A DNA stretch of 64,000 nt from Salvelinus alpinus (taxonomy: Eukaryota > Chordata > Actinopteri > Salmoniformes > Salmonidae): NCBI RefSeq assembly GCF_045679555.1, contig NC_092094.1, positions 17,879,905 to 17,943,904 on the forward strand, read 5' to 3'. Every line of letters starts with the position of its first letter. Position 1 is the stretch's first letter. The position numbers were made by a program, and so were the translations under genes. Positions 1-24,665 of the stretch are shown here, one piece after another. Below the pieces are notes generated by a model. That model ran no database searches. It had not been told where the DNA came from and was given only the letters and a program-made list of their open reading frames with translations.

Positions 1-1697
1 ACTTTGCAGACCATGCATGAACACCCATTGGTCTATTATCACTGCTGAGTTGAAAAGCAGTAAGTGAACAGAGGAGACACGCCCACATCCTGGACCAACC
101 AGAAACTGGGAGCGGACCAACCTACAGCCTGGAGCTGGTGTGCATGCATTCCAACAAGGGTGTTAGTCCATTTGGAGTAATGGGTTTCTTAAAGTCAGTT
201 GAGGCTCATCAGAGGAGGAAGGGGAGGACCATCCTACTCAGTGAATTTCATAAAAATAAAAATAGTGAAACATTAAAAAAGTTATAATTTTTAGATAAGA
301 CTATGAAGGTATACAGTAGCCTCAACACCAGTCTCTGGGGTAGCACCATGGTTTAGCCGGAGGACATCTATTTTCCGTTCTCCTCAGGGTACATTGACTT
401 CAATACAAAACCTAGGATGCTCATGGTCTCACCCCCTTCCATAGACTTACACAGTAATTCTGAAGACTTCCGGAGGACGTCCTCCAACCTATCAGAGCTT
501 TTGCAGCATGAACTGACATGGTCTCCACCCAATCAAAGGATCAGAGAATGAATATAGTACTGAAAGCATAAGCTACAGCTAGCTAGCACTGCAGTGCATA
601 AAATGTGGTGAGTAGTTGACTCAAAGAAAGAGAAAGGCAATAGTTGTACAAATTCATTTCTTTCAAAATTAAGGAGAAGCAGCAGAGAGAGAGCTGGCTA
701 TATTTCATTTTCTTCTTTTCACTTACTTAGCTAGCTTCTGCAGCTAGCTAATTTAGCCCACTCAAACAATCGTCTCAAACAGAGAGGAATGCTATTTATG
801 TTAGCTAGCTGGCTAAGGCTATCCAACTCTTCCAAGTCAAGGTAATTTATATAATGAATTACCACCGGTGCCCGCCGGTGTAACTGCTAAATTGTTTGCT
901 GTACACTGTAATGCGTGATTGTAGCGGGTTCACTAATGCATTAGTTCCATTAGCTATGTTGACTATGCCATTACCTAATATTGCGGCCTGGTCTCATAGA
1001 CTTGATGTAACATAGTAAACATAAATCCGGGACACTCAAATTAGTATAATATCTTACTTTTGGTATGGTTACATAAGATAGAGTGTTACTTAAGGCAGAA
1101 ACTAAAGTAGGGTGATTGGTCAGGGTGGATAGGTGGGTGTCTAACGCAAACGTTTAGCAACACAAAGGTTGCAAGTTTGATTCTCATCATGGACAATTTT
1201 AGCTAATTAGAAACTTTTCAACTACAGTACTTACTCATTTTTATCTACTTTGCAGCTACTTAGCATGTTAGCTAACCTTAACCCTTTTAGCTAACTCTTC
1301 CCTTAACCCTAACCCTAACCTTAACCCTTTAACCTAACTCCTAAACTTAACCCTAACCCTAACTCCTAGCCTATCTAGCGTTAGCCAGCTAGCTAACGTT
1401 AGCCAGCTAGCTAGAATTTATAACATATAATACGTTTCGCAAAATCATATCATCTAGTACATTTTGCAACTTCGCAACATGTTGTACCTTCCCAATCTTA
1501 AACGGCACTGCCCGCCACTGCTTAAAGTTAATAAACAAACGTTTAGTGTTAATTCTACTAAGCTAACATATGGAATTGTTTTAAGATGGTTAAACCAAGG
1601 ATCATTTAGCTATTTGATTGAGAATTTAAGGGCCCCTTTAGGTATGAAAAAAAAGGTGCAAAAGGAAAGCCTGGTCTAAGGACAACGTATAACCAAC
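1..1697. repeat. Unclassified AGCTAGCT-rich repeat and interstitial telomere-like tract
   Basis: About 345-870 looks like an unclassified dispersed repeat, with TAGCTAGC motifs and no ORF. About 1269-1371 is made of CCCTAA-like units (CCCTAACCCTAACC and degenerate variants). GTTAGCCAGCTAGCTAAC is repeated twice at about 1380-1412. No coding exon could be supported, although the terminal ovochymase exon may lie here. Confidence 0.5.
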
Positions 1698-14786
<13,089 letters not shown>

Positions 14787-15439
14787 TCTGACTTCTGACT
14801 GGGGTCTTGCTGGCTAAGACAAGTGGGTTTATATGGTGGGGGGGTTAACTATGTGGGTAGGGTTACTTGTTAACCAGACTGCAGACGTCTGTAAAGAACA
14901 GAGCTCGGCTAGAGTCATAGTGAGGAAGACAGAAGAGTAACACATTAGACTCGCATACTGCCTCAGACAACATTGCTCAGGGTGACTCCCCCTCAGAACT
15001 TGACAACAACTATCTCTGGTGAACCGTCATTTGTGGTGGGAGACCAACACAGCCAGACATGTTCTTTTTTACAACGGAGCACGCATTGAAATTGATCCAT
15101 GGTATTGTAATCTGATAGTTTCCAACTATTCTGTCAGTGTCTTAAACCTAGGGCAGGATCAGTATAATATAGGCAGTGGCACCAAGCTGTCTGTGACAAA
15201 ACAACCCCATAAAATCAACCAAAGAGGAGGGCCAAGACATCCATAAACCACCCTGGACAATGCGGAGAATCCTCAGAGATCCAAACTGTTAAAGGAACCG
15301 CAGACATGAAAGGAGTGGCTTAAGGAATAGACAGAAAGAGAACGTAAATAGATCTAAAAAATGAATTCAAAGATATTAAAGCATTTGATTACTGCTACGG
15401 TGCTGTTTGGGTTGTTATTCAGATTTGTCCCACCATTCT

Positions 15440-15567
15440 TGATTTCCTTACATTTGAATTGTTTGACAGTTTACTGCATTGTTAGGAGCTAGTAACATAA
15501 GCATTTCGTTGCACCCACTATAACACCTGCCAAACTGTGTACGCGACCAAATTTGATTTGATTTAAA
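15440..15567 (+). mobile_element. LINE-type 3' tail fragment
   Basis: It ends in GCATTTCGTTGCACCC and a CAAATTTGATTTGATTT tail, similar to the end of the stretch 48900-49088. It is 5' truncated and has no ORF. Confidence 0.6.
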
Positions 15568-16874
15568 GGCTGATTTTCATCTTATCAATCAATGGCCATG
15601 GAAACAGTTAGAGGATCAGGGCCACATTCCTAGTAGGTAGACTTTATCGAACATTGCAGACAGAAATGCAACGAATAGAGCTGACGTTATTTTATTCTAC
15701 AGGTCAGAGAGGCATGTTGTTCTACATAACATATTTCTATTTGTACGTTGTACAATGTTGTGCCTTGCTGAATGCGCTCCAGGCTAGTTTACTGCTGCCT
15801 GGGCATTCAGCTGACGTACTGTGTGCGGTACAGGGAAGTGGGGCTATCGACAAAGACATCTTCTCATGACGGTCAACTTGACCTTTAAAGCTGAGTTTAA
15901 GAGGCATGGCACAGGAAATGGGAACAATTCTTTTGACTTCTTGAACTCTTCTGTGTTTTTGGATGAATGCTAAATTAATCTTCTATGATGTTGAGGGGAT
16001 AGAGAGGTCTTATGGTGGATCTTATGAATCATGTGAATCTAGAAGCTCTTAAGTTTGCTCAATGCCCTTTTAGCCACAAAATTTCAAGCATACCAAAACT
16101 AAGAACACATGGGACTTGCTTGGCCGGCAGGGAACTGCTACAGTTGAGGAAACATGGCATCAAAACAATACATTTCAAATCAGCATGATTTTCTGTTTTA
16201 AACATGTATCTTTTACACAAATCAAGACTGACACATTATTCCACAGAGTTAAATCTGATGTGATGTAATTGGGGGTTTACTTACCAGGAGCATTGGAGTA
16301 GTCTGGTTGATAGTCAGGACACAAGTGAACATCAGTCACAACATCAGTCAGCTGTTGACTGTCATAGGACAAGCAACCTTTGGGAATGTGACAGAATGTC
16401 CTGTCCTTTATACAGACGATATTCATACACACCCGATTTGAACAGCACAAGTCTATCTGCTCTGAACTAATATTGTAACATACTAATAATATATTGTAAC
16501 ATACTGTAGGCTACCCCTAGAAAGCACAGCAGGGAAATCTATGCTGAAAGTGTGTGAGTGCACGCACACACACACACTCTTTCAGCATAGATTTCCGAAA
16601 CATTTCCATGTTGTTCATTCTAGGAAACATGCAGGAGTAGCCTGTATGCAGGAGTAGCTTGTATTGTATGGGGTCAGCCCATTTTATATCCAGAAAAAAA
16701 ACTGAAAATAGTACATTTCAGAATCTGTCAAAGGGAATTTGGGCTGTCTGAGAAACACAATAGTGTCATCGGCATAGTGACACTTTATGCTGCTAGTATT
16801 GTATGTTACAATACTAGTTCAAAGCAGATGCAAATGAGTCTCACTCCCACTGGATCTGACTCCCAATGGTTCTG

Positions 16875-17139
16875 ACTCCCACTGGGCACACTCAGTAGTG
16901 GCTCAGCCCTCAGCACAGACAACGGTTGCCATGCTGCAGCTGCAGGTTGTTCCAGCACAGGATTTCCCATCTATCTGATATGCATATTGAGTCAGATAAA
17001 TAAATGAATAACATGGATTAATTAAACAGTCATTACACTTCTTATCTCAAAATTGTCACAAATCTCACAATTGACTTGATGGAAACTAGCCTGACAGTTG
17101 ACTTGATGGCAACTAGCCTGGGGTTTCTCATTAAAGAGT
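16875..17139. repeat. Left copy of a duplicated flank around the CD22-like gene
   Basis: This stretch, about 630 bp upstream of the leader exon, is matched in the same orientation at 20660-20904, just after the gene. Shared blocks include the ACTCCCACTGGGCA start, CAGCCCTCAGCAC, the CTGCAGCTGC region, TTTCCCATCTA, and the end TTTCTCATTAAAGAG. It probably marks the edge of a tandemly duplicated gene unit and may contain promoter sequence. Confidence 0.8.
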
Positions 17140-17769
17140 GTAGTTTTAAAGTTGTATTATAATTCTAGCAACTGCGTGTGGCAGAAGATTGCTGAGAAGT
17201 TCTACAACAAAATCAGTCTGGTAAGGTGAAAGTGTATATTTTGGGGTGATTTCAACAAGGACATTTTCAGACTTTGCATCTTGTGTAAGTGTGCTCCACA
17301 TATGAAGAAACACAGCCATATGCAATGTTCACACATTGTTAAGCCCTTTAGTGACATATTACAAGTTGCTATGCAGGAAATGGCATAAATAGGCAGGAAA
17401 TAAGCTCTGCATTACCTGTAGCCCCCTTAACCGCAGCTCACTAGCTTACTGACTGGACGTCGCTCCCAACGCTGTAAGTACAGTATACTTTCTGATATTT
17501 ATTTAGTAAGTGATTTGTTTCTAGTCATCCTTCTGGGCATGGGAATACTACTCTGTACTTTTTCAAATTAGTGAATTTGTGTTGCTGGAACATAGGCCTA
17601 CAGTACAAATAAATATATGGACTGTGGTTTCACATACTTAGTTTATATTAAAAAAAGAAGACCATAATGATGGTTCTCCCCTTAATTTAGGTGGCAGGTT
17701 ATTCAACACTTATAAAGTGTGTTTTATTGTCTATTTTGATTTAATTTCTCTGATTGCAGGATGTGAAAC

Positions 17770-20115
17770 ATGGCCGTAACAAAAGCAGGACGTGTGTTCA
17801 TGGCTTTTCTCTTCTCTGTGGGAGGTATGGTAAATAACAGCACTATATTTCTCCTTTTTATCAGTATCGTTGTGTGACCTACAGACAAATATCATAAAAC
17901 AATCAGAATAAGATGCTTCCAAATGTTCTTCTAGGGTGCCCAGTGTCACTTACATTGTCCATCACTCTTCTCTGAGTAATGTTTATCTGTTGTTTCCAAC
18001 CACACGCACCACAGAAAATGTAGTGTCGACATCACATTGGATGTTGTTAGGATGTTGTTATGCTTATAGTATGTGCGTAGGGGTACTGTATACTACAAAG
18101 CAGGTTCAATGAGCAAGGCAGCTAACTTTGATAAACAACCAGAAATAACGATGGATTTTCTGGTTCATTAAGAAAGCTAAACTTAGTTTTGTGTTTTTGG
18201 TTGAGTCAATTAGACCATGCCTATTTCATGCTTATCTTAAAAAATGAAGAAAATAGGCCTTATGATGTGTGATTGTGTTGCAGTGAAACTGGCCCACAAT
18301 GGATGGAGTGTGTCTTACACTCGGAAGCAAATCTGTATCTTGAAAGGTTCATCGGTGGACCTAACCTGCTTTTACACATATCCCAGTGGATATTTAGTCA
18401 CATCAACATTCTGGTTTAGTGCCAAACAAAGTGATAGGTGGAGAGAAAATTTGATCCCAGAGGACCTAACAGAAGACTCAGGGTACTCAGGTCGTGTGAA
18501 GTACCCTGGAACAGAAAGTTGTCACTCCACTCTGAGAATCACAGACCTGAGAGAGGAAGACTCAGCTGAGTATCGCTTCTCGTTTCATAAACAGACTTCA
18601 GAGTTGGGTTATAGCTTACCGGGAACAGCTCTTTCCATCACAGGCCTGCAGGTGAAGGTGACAGGAAGTCAGAAACTGACACTGACCTGTAGCACCACCT
18701 GCCCTCTGAGTGACAACCCCACCTATATGTGGTACATGAATGGACAATATCTACAAGAAGACATCTTTCCCTGGTACCGATACTTAGTCAGCAGTAATTA
18801 TGCAGGCAGCTACTCCTGTGCTGTAAAAGGCCATGAGAACCTCCACTCTCCTGCAGTGTGTGTTCACGGTCACAACTGTCAGAGTGTTACTACTGTCAAT
18901 AGAAATGTGTGTGCCTTAAAGGGGACATCAGTGGACATTTCCTGCACTTACACATATCCCAACAACCCCCAGATCAGTAAAGCATTCTGGTCTAATAAAT
19001 GGGGGACTAAAGGGGAGCCTGAAGATCTGAGCCAGGACCCAAAGTATGTGGGTCGTGTGGAGTACCGTATTCCTGGAAATAAGGAGAATGACTGTACCCT
19101 GAGATTCACAGGTCTGAGAATGAGTGACTCAGCTGAGTACAGGTTCAGGCTCAGAACCATTTTAGGAGGGAAGTTTGCTGGAACTCCTGTATTGCTGACT
19201 GTCACAGATGTCCTATTGGAGTTGGATCCCACATCTGTGTCAGAGGGGGAGAGTGGCATACTGAGATGTAGAACCAAATGTACACTGGGTCCAAACACAG
19301 CCTTTATTTGGTATAAGAATGGACAGCCTATACCAAACAACTATCCCTACTCCAACAGCCTGTACCTAAACCCAGTCAGCAATGACGATGCAGGCGGCTA
19401 CTCCTGTGCTGTAGATGGCCATGATGATCTCCACTCTCCGGAAGTGACTCTCACAGTCAGATACAAACCAAAGAGCACCTCAGTGTCAGTCAGTCCCTCT
19501 GGTAAGATAGTGGAGGGCAGTTCAGTGACTCTGACATGCAACAGTGATGCCAACCCACCTGTACAGAATTACACCTGGTTGAAGAGAAACGTAACTTCAC
19601 CAAAAGCTTCAGGGCAGAGTTATACTATTACTAAAATCAGCTCTGAAGACAGTGGAGAATACTACTGTGAGGCACGGAACATTTTAGGGGGAGAGAATTC
19701 CAGTCTCATTCCTATTTATATTCCTGTTGCTTTTATTTGGGCTCCTGTAGTGGGGGTAGGGATGGGAGCTGTTTTGGCTGCTGGAGCGCTTGTCTTCACC
19801 TACTGCATGCTGAAGAGAAGATTCAGAGGAAGTGATCATTCCATAACGGACACACACAGTGTCCATGTCCATCCTGACCCTAACAGTGACACGTACACAG
19901 CTCTGATCAACATCAAGTCCCCTGAAAATGAAGATTTAAGGGGCACCACCAGTGACACATACACAGCTCTGATCAACATCAAGTCCCCTGAAAATGACAA
20001 ACAGGAAGGTGTAACACACACAGACCTTCAGAGAGAGGATCAAATCCCAGTATATGAAAACATCCCATTGTATGAGACCATCCTGAGAGTAGAACCACCA
20101 CAGAGCCTGGACTGA
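17770..20115 (+). CDS. CD22/Siglec-like immunoglobulin-superfamily receptor, two coding exons
   Basis: Exon 1 (17770-17824) encodes a hydrophobic leader and ends in phase 1 before gtatgg. Exon 2 starts at 18284 after gtgttgcag. The spliced product is 628 residues. The Ig domains are D1 about 19-137 (V-set-like), D2 138-213, D3 218-331 (V-set-like), D4 332-412 and D5 415-497. A transmembrane helix follows at about 498-527, then a tail of about 100 residues. D1/D2 and D3/D4 are clearly homologous pairs (KGSSVDLTC against KGTSVDISC; SAEYRF in both). The tail has YTAL twice, YENI and YETI, which are YxxL/I-type sites that may recruit SH2 proteins. Domain order and pattern fit teleost CD22-like leukocyte receptors; the exact orthologue is unknown. 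The ATG at 18244 lies inside the intron and is not the start. Having five Ig domains in one exon is unusual. Confidence 0.85.
19885..20016 (+). repeat. 66-bp tandem duplication in the receptor's cytoplasmic tail
   Basis: Two direct, in-frame 66-bp units (19885-19950 and 19951-20016) each encode a 22-residue segment beginning SDTYTALINIKSPEN. The first part of the two units is almost identical at DNA level, differing by one base over the first 47 or so, which suggests a recent duplication. It doubles the YTAL site. Confidence 0.9.
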
Positions 20116-20532
20116 AGGCATTTGGCAGAGACCTATGGTATCAAAGCAACCTAGACCTCACATACGCTCTTGCTATTACTGTATATTATATAGAATTCTT
20201 TGAGATGAGGTTATTGAGCTTTAATTTATTATTCATTATTCAAATGATTAAAAGCTGTAATTGAAATTATGTATTAATAATGGACAACTGTCCCAAGATT
20301 ATGCTTCTGTACTTTCCCTAAAGGATTTGCTTTTATCGTGTTAGGAGAAGTTATTTATTTTGCTGCTATCAGAGATAAATGTACCTTACTGAAAAAATAT
20401 GGAAAATATAAAGTATCATACTATTTATACTTATTTTATTCTCAAATGATTTGTGATAACTGTAGTTTAGTGTAAGTTACATAATGTTGTAAATAAGGCC
20501 ATGTTTTTAAATGCAATTGATTTTTTTAAATG

Positions 20533-20538
20533 AATAAA
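20533..20538 (+). terminator. Candidate poly(A) signal of the CD22-like gene
   Basis: AATAAA lies about 420 bp after the stop codon, in AT-rich 3' sequence with no repeat recognised in between. It is the first canonical hexamer of the transcript strand after the stop, so it is the likely cleavage signal. Confidence 0.5.
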
Positions 20539-20659
20539 GTGAGTGAGTGTCTGTGTGCGTGCATTCTGCTTGCTTGCATCAAAGTATGAAAGCATCCCAC
20601 TGTGCAACTGTCTTAAGTCCCTGAGCCTGTGGATCCTGTTTACCCTGCCAAGGGGTCTT

Positions 20660-20904
20660 ACTCCCACTGGGCAGGCTCAGTAGTGACTCAGCCCTCAGCA
20701 CGGACCACGGTTCCCAGGCTGCAGCTGCTAGCTGTTCCAGCACAGGGTTTCCCATCTACCTGATATGCATCTTGATTCAGAGAAATAAAATAACATGGAT
20801 TCATGCAAAACAGTCATTACACTGTTAGGGACTCAATCTCACAATTGTCACAAATCTCCCATCTGACTTGGTGGCAACAAGCTTGGTGTTTCTCATTAAA
20901 GAGT
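20660..20904. repeat. Right copy of the duplicated flank
   Basis: Direct-repeat partner of 16875-17139. It starts about 120 bp past the candidate poly(A) signal of the Ig gene. After its end at about 20904 the similarity stops and no second Ig gene follows. Confidence 0.8.
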
Positions 20905-22173
20905 TGAAAGGAGCATTCTGGAGCATTTTGACCATCATGGGTTTTGAGAATGAGTGGCCAGTGATTAACTGAAATCATTTTACAGTAGGGATCCATTCCT
21001 TTATTAATTATTTAATACATTCATTAATTATTACATTTCTGTCTAGAAGTCAACACCACTACATTCATGTCACCATTTTCTCGGTTAAACCAAGAGATTT
21101 AGAGCATATTGGCATTTATTGGGATGACTCATGTACTGGAGGCACAGCCACAAAGTCATACAATCTGATTTTAAACCTAACCTTAACCACACTGCTAACC
21201 TTATGAATAAACCTAACATTAAATTAAGACAAATGCACATTTTTGTTTTCATGAATTTGTACAATATATAGGCCATTTTTTCTTTGCAGCAGGCCCATCT
21301 ACTGGGAATCGCTCAGCTCTGCCTCCGGGACAACATTCCTCCCAATAAACGTCAACCTGCAGGGTATTATGACTCATTAATTATTTAGGAGAGGTTGACA
21401 TTATTTTCTTACTTTATTACATACAGTTCAAGGTCAAGGCCAAATGCAGTTCAAAACAGTAGGGGTCTTCTCCACAAAAAGACAACAGTTTAGTTGAAGC
21501 TGACTACGTTAGGAAAGGCTAAATGGTCAATCATACAACACTACATTTTCTGATGCCATGATCACACTGAAAAATAGGCAATTTGCCTCAAGAAATAGAA
21601 TTGAAGTTCAAACACAATATTGCTTTTAAACATATCCCCTGGTATCAAATTCTATGAACACATAAGACATTGGAAGCCTTATTGCTCTAGGGCAAGTATT
21701 TAGTTCAGTCAGCTACTGTAGCTATCAAAGAACAGTACATTCGTGATTCATCTCTAGTCCTGTACAGTATCAACGCCTGTGCAGGTAAACAAAACCTCCC
21801 TTGTGCAATGATATCCTAGCGGAATCTTTAGGGTCAAGTTTCTTGGCAACAAAGGTAAACCAAGGAATTGGCACAGCCAGGTGATGGGGGATCTCTAGTG
21901 ACAAGGTCTGATGAAGCTGAAAACATGGTCCATTCAATATTGGGCTACATCCTGGCTGGCAGTACGAAAACGTAATCGAGCATCTGAACAGAATCTTGAC
22001 ACAATCGCTGGTATGCTAAATGATGAGGGTGATCTGTTAGAGATTAGAAGAGGCTGGTCAGATGTCTATATAAAGCTGCACCAAAAGGACTCACATAGAA
22101 TAGAGAACCATTTGTACAAACTATCTGCTTTTTCATCAGCCCCAAACAAAACTAAAAGATGTCATTATAAATG
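20905..22173. other. Intergenic stretch, nothing recognised
   Basis: AT-rich sequence after the duplicated flank, with only short ORFs. No splice-flanked Ig or other conserved coding pattern was seen on either strand. Confidence 0.5.
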
Positions 22174-23514
22174 TACAGTACTAGTCAAACGTTTGAGAAC
22201 ACCTACTAATTCAAGGGTTTTTCTTTATTTTTACTATTTTCTACATTGTAGACATCAAAACTATGAAATAACACATAGTGTAGTAACCAAAAAAGTGTTA
22301 AACAAATAGCCATCCTTTAGCTTGTTGACAGCTTTCCACACTCTTGGAATTCTCTCAACCAGCTTCATGAGGTAGTCACCTGGAATGTATTTCAATGAAC
22401 AGGTGTACCTTATTAAAAGTTCATTTGTGGAAGTTCTTTCCTTTGTAATGCATTTGAGCCAATCAGTTGTGTTGTGACAAGGTAGCGGTGGTATACAGAG
22501 CAAGTCTATATTATGGCAAGAACAGCTCAAATAAGCAAAGAGAAATGACAGTCCATGAATGTCAGTCAATACGGAAGACATATAGGTCAGTCAATACGGA
22601 AAATTTCAAGAACTTTTAAAGTTTCTTCAAGCGCAGTCGCAAAAACCCTCAAGCGCTATGATGAAACTGGCTCTCATCAGGTCCGCCACAGGAAAGGAAG
22701 ACCCAGAGTTCATTAGAGTTACTAGCCTCAGAAATTGCAGCCCAAATATAAAGTAAGACACATCTTAACATCAACTGTTCAGAGGAGACTGCATGAATCA
22801 GGCCTTCATGGTCGAACTGCTGCAAAGAAACCACTACTAAAGGGCACCAATAAGAAGAAGAGACTTGTATGGTCCAAGAAACACGAGCAATGGACATTAG
22901 ACCGGTGGAAATCTGTCCTTTGGTCTGATGAGTCCAAATTTAAAATGTTTGGTTCCAAAAATGGATGGATGATCTCCGCATGTGTGGTTCCCACTGTGAA
23001 GCACAGAGGAGGTGGGATGGTGCTTTGCTGGTGACAATGTTGGTGATTTATTTAGAATTCAAGGCTCACTTAACCAACATGGCTAACACAGCATTCCGCA
23101 GCGATACGCCATCCCATCTGGTTTGCTTAGGCTGTGTAAGGGCTATTTGACCAAGAAGTAGAGTGATGGAGTGCTGCATCAGATGACCTGGCCTCCACAA
23201 TCACCTGACCTCAACCTAATTGAGATGGTTTGGACCCCAGAGTGAAGGAAAAGCAGCCAACAAGTGCTCAGCATATGTGGGAACTGGTTGAGAGAAAGCC
23301 AAGAGTGTGCAAAGCTGTCATCAAGGCAAAGGGTGGCTACTTTGAAGAATTTGTTTAACACTTTTTTGGTTACTACATGATTGTGTTACATCAAAACTAT
23401 GTTATTTCATAGTTTTGATGTCTTCACTATTACTCTACAATGTAGAAAAAGGTAAAAGAATTAAGAAAAACCCTTGAATGAGTAGGTGTGTCAAAACTTT
23501 TCACGGGTACTGTA
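22174..23514 (+). mobile_element. Tc1-like element, family A, decayed
   Basis: The TIRs are of the CAGTACTAGTCAAACGTTTG type, with flanking TA. The transposase remnant on plus has [19 protein letters not shown] and [12 protein letters not shown] (22735-23034), then is frameshifted. It is shorter than the copy at 4721-6226. Confidence 0.92.
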
Positions 23515-23539
23515 TAAGACACTCAAAATTACCATATTG

Positions 23540-23925
23540 GGTAAAGGAGAAGATCAAGAAGGAAGAATCACTTTCCTTAAATGTATCCATAATGGAAAGA
23601 AATTGGCCTTTAATGTATACGCTCCAAATTCATATCAACCTATGTTTTTGATTCTCTGAACAGCATACTGTTAGAATTAACTGAATTCCATCTGGTTATT
23701 TGGACAGACATGAATACCATTTTGGACATGCGGGACAAATCTAATAAGACCAACTACAATCCACATGCAACCAAGGCTCTCCAGAATATACTCGGATTAC
23801 AACCTCATTAATGCCTGGCGGGCACATAATCCTGAAGCAAAAGAGTACGCTCAAACATGCATAAATCATTCTCACGAATCAATTTCATACTATTACCAAC
23901 ACCTCTATTTTGTTTAATCAAGAAA
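23540..23925 (+). pseudogene. L1-type LINE endonuclease fragment
   Basis: The plus strand reads FNVYAPN, then a VIWTDMNT segment in place of the usual G-D-x-N, and ALQNILG, with frameshifts. This is the N-terminal endonuclease pattern of fish L1/Tx1 elements. It is too short and damaged to place in a subfamily. Confidence 0.6.
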
Positions 23926-23939
23926 ATAGAAATTTGACA

Positions 23940-24665
23940 TACACTACCCAACCACAAGTTGTGGACACCCCTTCAAATTAGTTGATTCGGCTATTTCAGC
24001 CACACCCGTTGCTGACAGGTGTATAAAATCAAGCACACAGCCTTGCAATCTCCATAGACAAAACTTGGCATTCAAATGGCACGTACTGAAGAGTTCAGTG
24101 AATTTCAACGTGGCACCGTCATAGAATGCAACCATTCCAACAAGTCAGTCGTCAAATGTCTGCCCTGCTAGAGCTGCCCCTGTCAACTGTAAGTGCTGTT
24201 ATTGTGAAGTGGAAACGTCTAGGAGCAACAAAGGCTCAGCCGCTAAGAGGAAGGCCACACAATGGGAGTCCTCGGTTGCAACACTCACTACCGAGTCCCA
24301 AACTGCCTCTGGAAGCAACGTCAGCACAATAATAGTTTGTCAGGAGCTTCATGAAATGGGTTTCCATGGCCGAGCAGCCGCACACAAGCCTAAGATCACC
24401 ATGCGCAATGCCAAGTGTCGGCTGGAGTGGTGTAAAGCTCGCCGCCATTGGAGCAGTGGAAACTACACCATCTGGCAGTCCGACGGACGAATCTGGGTTT
24501 GGCTGATGCCAGGTAAAACGCAACCTGCCCCAATGCATAGTGCCAACTGTAAAGTTTGGTGGAGGAGGAATCATGGTCCGGGGCTGTTTTTCATGGTTTG
24601 GGCTAGGCTCCTTAGTGCCAGTGAAGGGAAATCTTAACTCTACAGCATACAATGACATTCTAGAT
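23940..24665 (+). mobile_element. Tc1-like element, family C, truncated
   Basis: The left end TACACTACCCAACCACAAGT is present; the right part is missing after about 24665. The transposase on plus shows the start MARTEEFSEFQRGTVI, HTR-type helices, ELHEMGFHGRAAA and WSSGNYTIWQSDGRIWVW, with frameshifts. Confidence 0.88.

Larger units (their letters stand above)
14787..17769. other. Intergenic region between the ovochymase and Ig-receptor genes
   Basis: The two genes are divergently arranged, so this stretch should hold both promoters. Seen here: a J-segment-like motif at about 15151-15200, a LINE/SINE-type tail at about 15440-15567, a short inverted CA/TG palindrome at about 16544-16590 and the duplicated flank 16875-17139. 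No further gene could be supported. Confidence 0.5.

Noticed and set aside
18244..18283. ATG at 18244 as start of the Ig receptor
   Set aside because: It lies in the intron. A gtgttgcag acceptor at 18283 joins in phase to a leader exon with a proper signal peptide.
18948..19340. 130-codon minus-strand ORF
   Set aside because: Antisense shadow of the Ig-receptor exon.
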